Below, one piece after another: positions 17,330 through 24,470 of a stretch of DNA of 32,058 nucleotides. Made by a program: the position numbers and the translations under genes. Position 1 is the stretch's first letter; every line of letters begins with the position of its first letter. Under the pieces are notes generated by a model. That model had not been told where the DNA came from. It searched no databases and saw only the letters and a program-made list of their open reading frames with translations. The stretch is taken from the NCBI GenBank assembly GCA_902766955.1, contig CACXFM010000106.1, positions 1 to 32,058 of the forward strand, given 5' to 3'. This stretch comes from an uncultured Lachnospiraceae bacterium (GTDB lineage: Bacteria > Bacillota > Clostridia > Lachnospirales > Lachnospiraceae).

Positions 17330-18256
17330 TTATCTGTTCAGCGCCTCCGTAATATCCTGCTTCATATCCAGTACCGCCTGTCTGGCCGCCTGCGCATAGC
17401 CGGCCGCGCCAAACTCAGCATAGGTATCCTTCTGCCATGCGGCGATGATCCCGCGGGAAGAATTCACGATGGCTCCCAGGCCGTCGCTGTCAAAGAAATG
17501 CACCAGATCTTTTCCCTTGCCTCCCTGGGCGCCGTATCCGGGCACGAGAATAAAGTTCTTCGGCATGACGCTTCTCAGGATTTTGCCCGTCTGCGGATAG
17601 GTTGCTCCCACAACGGCGCCGATCTCCGACCAGCCGCTGTGTCCGGAGATCTCCGATCCCCAGGACTCCACCATCTGGCCGACGATCTCGTACAGTGCTT
17701 TATCTCCGGCTATGCGGTTCTGCAGTTCGCCGCTGGACGGGTTTGATGTCTTGACCAGCACAAAGATTCCCTTTCCGCATTCCCTGCAGACATCCATGAA
17801 AGGCCTGATGCCGTCCGAGCCGAGATAGGGATTCACCGTACAGAAATCCTCGTCAAACGGGGCGTACGTGTGGCTGCCGACCTGCACGGTGCCGAGATGG
17901 CCGTGTGCGTATGCGCCGGATGTGGAGCCGATATCGCCTCTCTTGATATCGCCGATGACCACGAGGCCCTTCTCATGGCAGTAATCAATCGTCTCCTTGT
18001 AAGCCCTGACGCCCGGCACGCCGAACTGTTCATACATGGCTGACTGCGGTTTCACGGCCGGCACCAGATCGGCCACCGCGTCCACGATTCCTTTATTAAA
18101 TTCAAGAATTGCCGCAGCGGCCCCTTCCAGGGTCTCGCCGAATTCGCCGTAGGCGCGGTCCCGGATATGCTCCGGTATGAAGTTCAGCTGCGGGTCGAGT
18201 CCCACAACAATCGGTGCTCGGGTTCTACGGATACCTTCCACAAGTTTGTCAATCAT
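17330..18256 (-). CDS. pyrF: Orotidine 5'-phosphate decarboxylase (long subfamily)
   Basis: 308 residues, longer than the roughly 240 of the B. subtilis/E. coli type and matching the long PyrF subfamily. The catalytic motif GDIKRGDIGSTSGAYA carries the Lys and Asp pair, with VGLDPQLNFIPEH at the start and VPGYGAQGG near the end. It makes UMP from OMP. The ATG at 18256 overlaps the pyrC stop (GATGATTGA) and has GGGAGG ahead. A longer in-frame reading from 18289 would overlap pyrC further and lacks support. Confidence 0.96.
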   Translation of the reverse strand: MIDKLVEGIRRTRAPIVVGLDPQLNFIPEHIRDRAYGEFGETLEGAAAAILEFNKGIVDAVADLVPAVKPQSAMYEQFGVPGVRAYKETIDYCHEKGLVVIGDIKRGDIGSTSGAYAHGHLGTVQVGSHTYAPFDEDFCTVNPYLGSDGIRPFMDVCRECGKGIFVLVKTSNPSSGELQNRIAGDKALYEIVGQMVESWGSEISGHSGWSEIGAVVGATYPQTGKILRSVMPKNFILVPGYGAQGGKGKDLVHFFDSDGLGAIVNSSRGIIAAWQKDTYAEFGAAGYAQAARQAVLDMKQDITEALNR

Positions 18257-19544
18257 CGCAGTCCTCCCAGACGATTTCTCCGTCAACAAAAGTATATCTT
18301 ACGGTTCCATAAACAGTTCTTCCCGCGAAGGGAGAATTTTTACCTTTTGAAAAAAAGCCGGACGGCCGGATCACCCTCTCCGCGCTGAAATCAAATACAG
18401 CGATGTCGGCAGGTGCTCCCTCCATAAGAGATCCTCCCGGAACGCCGAGTATGCGGGCGGGGTTTGTACTCATCTTCTCCGCCATCTGCATCAGTGTCAG
18501 CACGCCCGTTTTTACCAGGCCCGTATAGGTCAGGGCCGCGGACGTCTCGAGACCCGTGATTCCGAAGGGCGCTCCCAGGAAGCCTTTCCGTTTTTCATCG
18601 GCCGTGTGGGGCGCATGATCCGTGCTGATGCAGTCGATCGTGCCGTCCGCAAGCCCCTCTTTCAGCGCCTGGACATCCCGCGCCGTCCTGAGAGGCGGAT
18701 TCATTTTAAAATTCGCGTCATCACCCGGTATATCATCGGATGTCAGCAGGAAATGATGGGGGCAGACTTCGGCGGTCACCCGGACGCCTTCCCGCTTTGC
18801 GGCGCGCAGGATCCTGACTGATCCCTCTGTCGAGCAGTGGCAGAGATGCAGTCTCGCCCCGGCCGCTTCTGCAAGGACGATATCTCTCGCCGCGATGGTA
18901 TCCTCCACTGCGTTGGAGATGCCCGGCAGTCCCATGCGGGCCGAGTTGGCGTCTTCATTCATCACGCCGCCCGCCACCATGCCGATATCCTCGCAGTGGT
19001 CGCAGATCAGCGCGTCCGCTGCCGCGATCCGCTTCATGGCGCCCAGCATGACGCGGGCATCCATGACGGACTTGCCGTCTTCCGAGAAGGCCCTGACACC
19101 GGCCGCACACAGGGCTTCGATATCGGTGGCCTTTTCTCCCTGCATGCCCTCCGTAATCGAGGCAGCCTGCAGGATATGCACCGGAGAAACCTCGGCGGCT
19201 TTGCTGACCACATAGCTGATCCGGCTCACGGAATCCATGGGCGGACGCGTGTTCGGCATCGCGAGCAGAGTCGTGACGCCTCCGTGGGCCGCCGCACGGC
19301 TGCCGGAAGCGATATCCTCCTTCTCCGTCTGCCCCGGATCCCGCAGATGCACATGCAGATCCACAAGGCCCGGAAACACAACCAGGCCGTCCGCGTCGAT
19401 CACCCGGTCCGGGCGGTGTTCCGCTTCGGAAAGCGCACCTCTTGCCGCGATGATGCCGTCCTTTATAAGAAGGTCCGAAATACCCTCGAATCCCGACGCG
19501 GGATCCACGATATATCCGCCTTTCAGAAGTATCGTCCCTTTCAT
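18249..19544 (-). CDS. pyrC: Dihydroorotase
   Basis: 431 residues, the type I dihydroorotase size. The metal motif DLHVHLRDPGQTEKEDI (His64, His66) is at the N-terminus, with further ligands in CDHCED and HLCHCS, and STDHAPHT near the C-terminus. It cyclises carbamoyl aspartate in pyrimidine synthesis. It is the first gene of the pyr-pur run. The ATG follows GAGGTGAAACT, and the promoter is so close that the leader is only about 10 nt. Confidence 0.97.
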   Translation of the reverse strand: MKGTILLKGGYIVDPASGFEGISDLLIKDGIIAARGALSEAEHRPDRVIDADGLVVFPGLVDLHVHLRDPGQTEKEDIASGSRAAAHGGVTTLLAMPNTRPPMDSVSRISYVVSKAAEVSPVHILQAASITEGMQGEKATDIEALCAAGVRAFSEDGKSVMDARVMLGAMKRIAAADALICDHCEDIGMVAGGVMNEDANSARMGLPGISNAVEDTIAARDIVLAEAAGARLHLCHCSTEGSVRILRAAKREGVRVTAEVCPHHFLLTSDDIPGDDANFKMNPPLRTARDVQALKEGLADGTIDCISTDHAPHTADEKRKGFLGAPFGITGLETSAALTYTGLVKTGVLTLMQMAEKMSTNPARILGVPGGSLMEGAPADIAVFDFSAERVIRPSGFFSKGKNSPFAGRTVYGTVRYTFVDGEIVWEDCDD

Positions 19545-19561
19545 AGTTTCACCTCATTTTC

Positions 19562-19590
19562 ATGATACACGAAAGATCACGGAGAGTCAA
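19562..19590 (-). promoter_or_regulatory. Promoter of the pyr-pur run
   Basis: Minus-strand TTGACT (-35, 19590-19585), a 17-nt spacer and TATCAT (-10, 19567-19562). The pyrC start codon is at 19544, so the transcript would begin near 19555, leaving only room for the ribosome site. No anti-terminator, terminator or PyrR-type leader can fit. Just upstream (19591-19605) the minus strand is strongly G-rich. Confidence 0.75.
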
Positions 19591-19661
19591 ACCGCCCCGC
19601 CCGCCTCTGTCAAGTCACCAAAAAATCCGACTAAAATCAAACAAAAAATGTGCACTTTTCC

Positions 19662-19690
19662 TTGACTGCAGTATTTTTTCCGTCTATAAT
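19662..19690 (+). promoter_or_regulatory. Promoter of the cold-shock gene
   Basis: TTGACT (-35, 19662-19667), a 17-nt spacer and a perfect TATAAT (-10, 19685-19690). The expected start is near 19697, giving a leader of about 130 nt before the start codon. Long leaders are usual for cold-shock genes, whose mRNA folding and stability change with temperature. The leader includes a small GCCGG/CCGGC hairpin at 19771-19790 with a T-rich loop. Confidence 0.85.
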
Positions 19691-19829
19691 TCAAATTGTT
19701 GATTAAGGGAAACACATGTATTCACTGGTTATTAGAGATTATATGCGTAAGAAGCCTGTAATCTGTAATAGCCGGTGATTTTTTTCCGGCAATACTGATC
19801 ATCTTTTACACATTATGGAGGTAACACTA

Positions 19830-20030
19830 ATGAACAACGGAAAAGTCAAGTGGTTCAATGCTGAGAAGGGCTATGGATTCATTACCGGAGAAGACGGCAA
19901 AGATGTATTCGTACATTTCTCCAAGATCCAGGGTGAAGGCTACAGAACACTCGACGAAGGCCAGGAAGTTACATTTGATGTTGAACAGGGCGCTCGCGGA
20001 CCGCAGGCTACGAACGTCGTAAAACTGTAA
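19830..20030 (+). CDS. Cold-shock protein, CspA family
   Basis: 66 residues starting [20 protein letters not shown], a single cold-shock domain of standard length. RNP1 (GYGFIT) and RNP2 (VFVHF) are intact. These proteins bind single-stranded RNA and DNA and melt RNA structure. The start is the ATG 8 nt after GGAGG; an ATG 15 bases earlier precedes that site and is not credible. It is monocistronic, with a consensus promoter and strong terminator. Its codon choice looks like that of a highly expressed gene. Confidence 0.97.
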   Translation: MNNGKVKWFNAEKGYGFITGEDGKDVFVHFSKIQGEGYRTLDEGQEVTFDVEQGARGPQATNVVKL

Positions 20031-20050
20031 AAATACATAGTAACAAGAAA

Positions 20051-20080
20051 CTGCCGCAGCGGACGCTGCGGCAGTTTTTT
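20051..20080 (+). terminator. Intrinsic terminator of the cold-shock gene
   Basis: The perfect 10-bp stem CTGCCGCAGC (20051-20060) and GCTGCGGCAG (20065-20074) around GGAC is followed by six T. It begins 20 nt after the stop codon. Confidence 0.95.
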
Positions 20081-20090
20081 GTCTGACAGG

Positions 20091-20240
20091 GAACAAAGAG
20101 CCGCTCAGGCGGCTCTTTGCGCGCTGGTGCGCGCAGGCAAAGCCTGCAAAATTCATCTGCGCACCAGTCGCATCCTGCACGGAGTGCTTTTTATTTTTTC
20201 ATAGGAAATCCGAAGGAATTTCCTATGAAAAAATAAAAAG
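20091..20240. repeat. Structured intergenic repeat, copy 1 (long)
   Basis: About 150 nt, built from successive inverted repeats: an 11-bp hairpin (20094-20104 with 20109-20119); an outer 9-bp stem (20124-20132 with 20159-20167) enclosing GCAGGC/GCCTGC (20133-20147); a short GCAC-GGA-GTGC hairpin (20177-20187); and a perfect 23-bp stem (20187-20209 with 20218-20240) with loop CCGAAGGA. Copy 2 at 31801-31944 is nearly identical over the central 80 nt, and copy 3 at 29741-29793 keeps the left part. The stop-rich, palindromic content argues against coding. It lies between the cold-shock terminator and the terminator of the small membrane protein gene. Confidence 0.9.
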
Positions 20241-20260
20241 CCGGCGCAGCTGCGCCGGCT
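20226..20260 (-). terminator. Intrinsic terminator of the small membrane protein gene
   Basis: A 22-nt perfect palindrome at 20239-20260 (AGCCGGCGCA with its complement) is followed on the minus strand by a T-rich run. That run is itself the outer arm of the last hairpin of the adjacent repeat, so repeat and terminator share bases. Confidence 0.85.
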
Positions 20261-20276
20261 CTCATATTTACGACTT

Positions 20277-20540
20277 TTACGCGGTGTAGGAACTCTGGAG
20301 GCTGTCGACATAATCGATATAGGCATTCAGATCCAGTTCCGTCGCTGTCACGGCTTCCTCCGTGCTCTGGTTCACCCTGGTCAGGTTCTGTCCGATGGAG
20401 ACACCGAACCACACCAGAAATGCGGCACAGATCAGCGCGATGATTCCCAGTTCCAGACGTCTCATCATCTTCTCGCGTCTGAGAATCTGGGCCTTGTTTT
20501 TCTTATACTCTTTATATTGTTCAACTTTTTTCTGGCTCAT
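20277..20540 (-). CDS. Small single-pass membrane protein of unknown function
   Basis: About 87 residues starting MSQKKVEQYKEYKKNKAQIL. A very basic N-terminal region is followed by one membrane helix (about residues 31-52) and a polar, acidic tail ending SLQSSYTA. By the positive-inside rule the N-terminus should be cytoplasmic. An AAGGAG site lies 11 nt before the ATG, slightly long. The gene has its own promoter and a strong terminator, which supports it as real. No family motif recognised. Confidence 0.8.
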   Translation of the reverse strand: MSQKKVEQYKEYKKNKAQILRREKMMRRLELGIIALICAAFLVWFGVSIGQNLTRVNQSTEEAVTATELDLNAYIDYVDSLQSSYTA

Positions 20541-20576
20541 AGCACAAGCTGCTCCTTCACGCAAATTCTGAAGGGT

Positions 20577-20606
20577 ATTATACACCCCTGCGCGGCCCTC
20601 CGTCCA
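20577..20606 (-). promoter_or_regulatory. Promoter of the small membrane protein gene
   Basis: Minus-strand TGGACG (-35, 20606-20601), an 18-nt spacer and a perfect TATAAT (-10, 20582-20577), about 37 nt before the start codon. Confidence 0.6.
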
Positions 20607-20652
20607 CCCTTTTTTCCGTCCCCGCGGACAGGCTCAAAGGGAACGCGGCCTC

Positions 20653-21492
20653 TCAGATCGAAACAATGATCCCGCCGTCGTTGGCGTACACGGAAGACAG
20701 CCCGCCAGTCGCCTGGACGAAGACGTCTTTCACCTTCATCCTTTTTACGATTTCGTTCTTGACGATTTCCGCGCGGTCCGGACAGTTGCAGTGGCTGATG
20801 CCGAGAATCAGATTCTCGGGGCAGGGCGTCCTCTCGACGACGTAATTCACCATCTTGACAAGGGCTTTGTTAATGCCCCTGGCCTGGTCCAGCTGCCCGA
20901 TGGTGCCCGTCTCCGTGCCGTAGCAGATCGGCTTGATCTTGAGGACGGCGGCCGCCAGCGCCTTCATGCCGCTTAGGCGCCCGTTCTTCCTGAGCGTCTC
21001 GAGATTGTCCAGGACAAACATCGTGCATTTCTGCTTTATATATGCCTCCGTCTGTTCGATAACCTTCTCGAACGAAAGCCCCTTCTCCTCCAGCTCGGCG
21101 ATCTTCATGGCCGTCAGCGTCTCGCCGCAGGAAGCGGATATCGAATTAAAAACGTGTATCTTCGCGTCGGGGTGATCCTCCAGGTACATATTCATGGCGA
21201 CAAATGCGCTCTGATACGAACCAGACAGTTCCGCCGACAGCGTGACCGCATAGATGTGCTCGGCGCCGCAGTCAAACGCCTCATAAAAAGCCTGCGGAGA
21301 CGGACATGCCGTTTTCGGGAACGCCGGATCCAGTGCAATCAGATCCACGATTTCCTTCTGGGACATGTGCCCGTCATCCACAATATGTACTCCGTTGATC
21401 GTCAATGTAAGCGGCACGGACACAAATTCCTCGCGGTCCTTCATATTCGGCCGCAGCTCTCCTCCGCTGTCCAGTGCAATCCGGTATTTCAT
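20653..21492 (-). CDS. DegV family protein
   Basis: About 279 residues starting MKYRIALDSGGEL. DegV proteins bind a fatty acid between two domains; in Gram-positive bacteria they act as FakB subunits that present fatty acids to the kinase FakA. Family signs are the N-terminal DSGGEL block, the VTLSAELSGSYQSA segment and RKNGRLSGMKA in the second half. The ATG at 21492 follows GGGGTCTGAA; an ATG 12 bases upstream (21504) is the alternative. No fakA gene is adjacent. It has its own promoter and a stable leader hairpin. Confidence 0.93.
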   Translation of the reverse strand: MKYRIALDSGGELRPNMKDREEFVSVPLTLTINGVHIVDDGHMSQKEIVDLIALDPAFPKTACPSPQAFYEAFDCGAEHIYAVTLSAELSGSYQSAFVAMNMYLEDHPDAKIHVFNSISASCGETLTAMKIAELEEKGLSFEKVIEQTEAYIKQKCTMFVLDNLETLRKNGRLSGMKALAAAVLKIKPICYGTETGTIGQLDQARGINKALVKMVNYVVERTPCPENLILGISHCNCPDRAEIVKNEIVKRMKVKDVFVQATGGLSSVYANDGGIIVSI

Positions 21493-21507
21493 TTCAGACC
21501 CCATTCT

Positions 21508-21527
21508 GCGGTTTTCTCAAAAACCGC
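21508..21527 (-). promoter_or_regulatory. Hairpin in the DegV leader
   Basis: A perfect 8-bp stem GCGGTTTT (21508-21515) with AAAACCGC (21520-21527) and a four-base loop lies 15 nt before the chosen start. It has no T tract on the minus strand, so it is not an intrinsic terminator. It may shield or present the ribosome site. Confidence 0.45.
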
Positions 21528-21553
21528 CTTATATAGTTTTTAATACTACATCC

Positions 21554-21582
21554 AGTCTAGCACATCTGAAATTCATATACAA
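21554..21582 (-). promoter_or_regulatory. Promoter of the DegV gene
   Basis: Minus-strand TTGTAT (-35, 21582-21577), a 17-nt spacer and TAGACT (-10, 21559-21554). The leader is about 55 nt and contains the hairpin at 21508-21527. Confidence 0.6.
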
Positions 21583-21608
21583 GCGTACTTTTGCGGCAGT
21601 CACTACTT

Positions 21609-23648
21609 TTACTTTGTCAGCAGCATCATGATCTCGTTGGATCTCTTCATAAACCTTGTCATTTCTTCCTGATTCAGCGGTCTCTGGGAAATTCTGGCCA
21701 GATCATAGAGCTGTTCACAGATCACCGGAACCGACTGCGCCTTTTTATGCTCCAGCACAAATTTTACCAACGGATGGCCGGCATTGAGGATCAGCGTCTC
21801 GCCTTCCGAACCCATGCCCGGCATATCCTTCATGCCGTACATCCTCATCATGTCCTGCATGCGGCGGCCTTCTTCCGAGAGCGTCACGATCGCGGCCACG
21901 TCTTCGTCCTTCATGTTTTCGACTTTCACGTCCAGCTTGTCATTGCCCAGATGCTTCCTGAAGGTCGCGGTCAGCGATTCCGCATCTGCCTCTGCGACTT
22001 CGCCTTCCGCCTTGAAATCATCCGCGAGCTCCGAGTCGATGCGGGCAAAGCGGAGATGTTCGTTTCTCTGCTCAAGCTGCGTAATATACGGCTGGTCGAT
22101 GTTTTCCTTCAGGATGACCGCGTCCTTGCCGGACTTGCGGAACATGGCGATATACTGGGCCTGCTGCACTTCGTCCGTGACGTAGAAGACAGTGGATTTC
22201 TTTTCTTCCGCGTTCTCTTCCGCGCCTTCTCCTGCCTTGTCATCGCTCACGACTTCCGCTTCGACGGTCTCGCCGTTTTCGTCCTTTGCCTCGCCGGCCT
22301 TTTCGGGCTCCTCGATCTCGTTCTTCTCCTCGTACTCTTTGAGCGTCAGATACTTGTCGTCAAGATCTCGGAACAGCATGTAATCCATCATCTTGTCGGC
22401 AAATTTCGTGTCGCGGATGCAGCCGTATTTGATAAATGCGCCGATGTCATCCCAGCACTTCTCATAGTTTTCGCGGTCCGTCTTGCACATGCCGCTCAGC
22501 TTGTCGGCCATTTTTCTCGAGATGTAATCCGAGATTTTCTTCACGGTCCCGTCATTCTGCAGTGCGGAGCGGGATACGTTAAGCGGCAGGTCCGGGCAGT
22601 CGATCACACCTTTCAGCGTCATCAGGAACTCGGGGATCACTTCCTTGATATTGTCGGCGATGAAAACCTGATTATTGTAGAGCTTGATCTGGGATTCCAG
22701 CGCATCGTACTCCGTGTTGATCTTCGGGAAATACAGGATGCCCCTTAAATTGAACGGATAGTCCGTCTTCAGATGGATCCAGAACAGCGGCTCCTTGTAG
22801 TCATGGAATACCTTTCTGTAGAATTCCCTGTAATCCTCGTCCTTACATTCGGACGGCATGCGCGTCCAGAGCGGATTCGTGTCGTTGACCGGCTTCGGCT
22901 CTTTCCTTTCCGGCATGGCGGGAGCTTCCTCTCCCTTCTCCGCGGCTTCCCGGACAGCCTTCTCGTGCTCCTCCAGGCGGCGCTTTTCGGCTTCTTCCCT
23001 GCGCTCCGTAGCAGCTTTCCCCTCATCCTCGAGATAAATCGGAGTGGGCATAAAGCTGCAGTACTTGTCCAGCACCTCGCGCATTCTGTATTCATTGCAG
23101 AACTCCAGGCTGTCATCATTCAGGAACAGCGTGATCTCAGTGCCCGTCTCCGTGCGGGTTCCTTCTGCGATCGTATATTCCGACTGGCCGTCGCTCTCCC
23201 AGTGGACGGGCTTTGCGCCCTCGCGGTAACTGAGCGTATCAATGTGAACCTCATCCGCCACCATGAAGGCCGAATAAAAACCGAGGCCGAAATGTCCGAT
23301 AATCTGTCCGGCATCCTTCTCGTCCTTGTATTTCTCCAGGAATGCGGTGGCACCCGAAAAGGCGATCTGTGTGATATACTCGACCACCTCGTCTTCCGTC
23401 ATGCCGATTCCGTTGTCGATGAATTTCAGCGTCTTCTCTTCCGGATTGACGATGACATGGACCTCGTAGGTGTGTCCGTCCTCCGGTCTGTATTCTCCGA
23501 TTCCCTCCAGCTTTTTCAGCTTGGTGACCGCATCGCAGGCATTGGCCACCTGCTCGCGGACGAAAATATCATGGTCTGAATACAGCCACTTCTTTATAAT
23601 CGGCAGCATGTTTTCACTGTTAATCGAAAGCTTTCCCGTCTGTGCCAT
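21609..23648 (-). CDS. htpG: Molecular chaperone HtpG (Hsp90)
   Basis: 679 residues. The N-terminal GHKL ATPase shows REQVANACDAVTKL, FIDNGIGM and GHFGLGFYSAF, followed by the middle and C-terminal Hsp90 domains. Two inserts make it longer than the roughly 625 residues of typical bacterial HtpG. One is a charged linker between the N and middle domains (about residues 207-252), and the other an acidic stretch (about 441-484) within the middle domain. It is an ATP-driven folding chaperone in the cytosol. GAGGT precedes the ATG by 8 nt. A consensus promoter and a CIRCE operator lie upstream, so HrcA-controlled heat induction is likely. Confidence 0.98.
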   Translation of the reverse strand: MAQTGKLSINSENMLPIIKKWLYSDHDIFVREQVANACDAVTKLKKLEGIGEYRPEDGHTYEVHVIVNPEEKTLKFIDNGIGMTEDEVVEYITQIAFSGATAFLEKYKDEKDAGQIIGHFGLGFYSAFMVADEVHIDTLSYREGAKPVHWESDGQSEYTIAEGTRTETGTEITLFLNDDSLEFCNEYRMREVLDKYCSFMPTPIYLEDEGKAATERREEAEKRRLEEHEKAVREAAEKGEEAPAMPERKEPKPVNDTNPLWTRMPSECKDEDYREFYRKVFHDYKEPLFWIHLKTDYPFNLRGILYFPKINTEYDALESQIKLYNNQVFIADNIKEVIPEFLMTLKGVIDCPDLPLNVSRSALQNDGTVKKISDYISRKMADKLSGMCKTDRENYEKCWDDIGAFIKYGCIRDTKFADKMMDYMLFRDLDDKYLTLKEYEEKNEIEEPEKAGEAKDENGETVEAEVVSDDKAGEGAEENAEEKKSTVFYVTDEVQQAQYIAMFRKSGKDAVILKENIDQPYITQLEQRNEHLRFARIDSELADDFKAEGEVAEADAESLTATFRKHLGNDKLDVKVENMKDEDVAAIVTLSEEGRRMQDMMRMYGMKDMPGMGSEGETLILNAGHPLVKFVLEHKKAQSVPVICEQLYDLARISQRPLNQEEMTRFMKRSNEIMMLLTK

Positions 23649-23732
23649 TTGAATTACCTCTATTTTCTTATAAATTTTGCTTCTTTGTCATGCCCCGGCA
23701 CTCATCGAGCTCCGAACTTATGGCTACAACCA

Positions 23733-23761
23733 AATATAAGCCCGCGGGACGGGAAAGTCAA
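23733..23761 (-). promoter_or_regulatory. Promoter of htpG
   Basis: Minus-strand TTGACT (-35, 23761-23756), a 17-nt spacer and TATATT (-10, 23738-23733). The start point near 23726 leaves a leader of about 78 nt. The CIRCE operator begins 7 nt upstream of the -35. Confidence 0.8.
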
Positions 23762-23768
23762 GAAAAAA

Positions 23769-23795
23769 TCAGCACTCTACCAAGTAGAGTGCTAA
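23769..23795. promoter_or_regulatory. CIRCE operator (HrcA binding site)
   Basis: TCAGCACTC (23769-23777), a 9-base spacer and GAGTGCTAA (23787-23795). This matches the CIRCE consensus TTAGCACTC-N9-GAGTGCTAA at all but one position. HrcA binds this inverted repeat to repress chaperone operons until heat stress. Here it stands between the end of the DUF5721 gene and the htpG promoter, upstream of the -35 and not overlapping the start point as is more common. Confidence 0.92.
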
Positions 23796-23811
23796 CAGCT
23801 TTCAACAGGAA

Positions 23812-24327
23812 TCACGCAATCTCCCTGCAGGCAATGCCTGCTGTTTTCAGAAACTCACGCACGTAATCATCCCAGATCATCTCCTGCGCGCGGTCTGTCG
23901 AAAAGAGACGCCGGGCAATGCCGGTGGTCACACTCAGAGTCCCGCCGCTGAACCGGAGATTGAGACACATGCCCGTCACGGAACCGGCGTCCTCCCCCGC
24001 GCTGCCTGCGGAGAGCAGTTCTTCCATCGTTTCCTCCGGGCAGAAAAAGACGAACCGGAAGGACAGCGGTGTTTTCTTTCCCCGGATCAGATCCAGGCAG
24101 CGCGGTTTGATGAGCTCCCAGGTCACGCAGTCTGCGCCCGCCTGCCCCGCGCCGCCGACCGTCTTCTCCTCTTCTTCTCCGAAAAAGGCTTTTTCCAGCC
24201 GGCCGTCAATCGTAAACGTGCAGAAGGTCGTGATCTGTGCCTCTGTCATGCGGAAACGGTCAAAAAGGTCCCCCAGAAGAAACGCATTCATAAACTTCTT
24301 TATCTCGAGAATCTCCAGCGCGATCAT
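23812..24327 (-). CDS. DUF5721 family protein
   Basis: 171 residues starting MIALEILEIKKFMNAFLLGD. The opening, the TTFCTFTIDGR segment and KPRCLDLIRGKKTPLSFRFVF match my recollection of DUF5721, a cytoplasmic family common in Lachnospiraceae with no assigned function. A low-complexity glycine and acidic stretch (about residues 50-65) lies in the middle. The ATG is placed 6 nt after GGGAGG; longer readings to 24531 run through the promoter region and are rejected. It is upstream of htpG on the same strand but separated by a promoter and CIRCE. Confidence 0.85.
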   Translation of the reverse strand: MIALEILEIKKFMNAFLLGDLFDRFRMTEAQITTFCTFTIDGRLEKAFFGEEEEKTVGGAGQAGADCVTWELIKPRCLDLIRGKKTPLSFRFVFFCPEETMEELLSAGSAGEDAGSVTGMCLNLRFSGGTLSVTTGIARRLFSTDRAQEMIWDDYVREFLKTAGIACREIA

Positions 24328-24363
24328 GCAAAACCTCCCTGCTGCCATCAATTTGCTCAGTTT

Positions 24364-24392
24364 ATTATGACACGGACGCCCTAATTTCTCAA
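24364..24392 (-). promoter_or_regulatory. Promoter of the DUF5721 gene
   Basis: Minus-strand TTGAGA (-35, 24392-24387), a 17-nt spacer and CATAAT (-10, 24369-24364), about 37 nt before the start codon. It diverges from purC. Confidence 0.6.
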
Positions 24393-24425
24393 TCACCGTC
24401 ACTGTCGCACCGTATCCATATATGG

Positions 24426-24431
24426 TATGAT
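24426..24431 (+). promoter_or_regulatory. Possible -10 box of purC
   Basis: TATGAT, 39 nt before the purC start codon, preceded by a TATG repeat. No good -35 lies 16-18 nt upstream, so an activator or another start site is possible. No purine riboswitch or PurR-type box was recognised in the 143-nt divergent gap. Confidence 0.35.
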
Positions 24432-24470
24432 GATGCGAAAGGTGAATCTGCATCAGGAAAGGATACGCAA

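Noticed and set aside
21591..22748. Long open frame on the plus strand opposite htpG (and similar ones opposite radA, clpC, purD and pyrD)
   Set aside because: GC-rich codon bias leaves long open antisense frames. None has a ribosome site, recognisable domain or plausible composition, and all lie wholly over well-identified genes.
24328..24470. Purine riboswitch or PurR box ahead of purC
   Set aside because: No purine aptamer core or paired PurBox was recognised in the 143-nt gap. Absence by eye is not proof.
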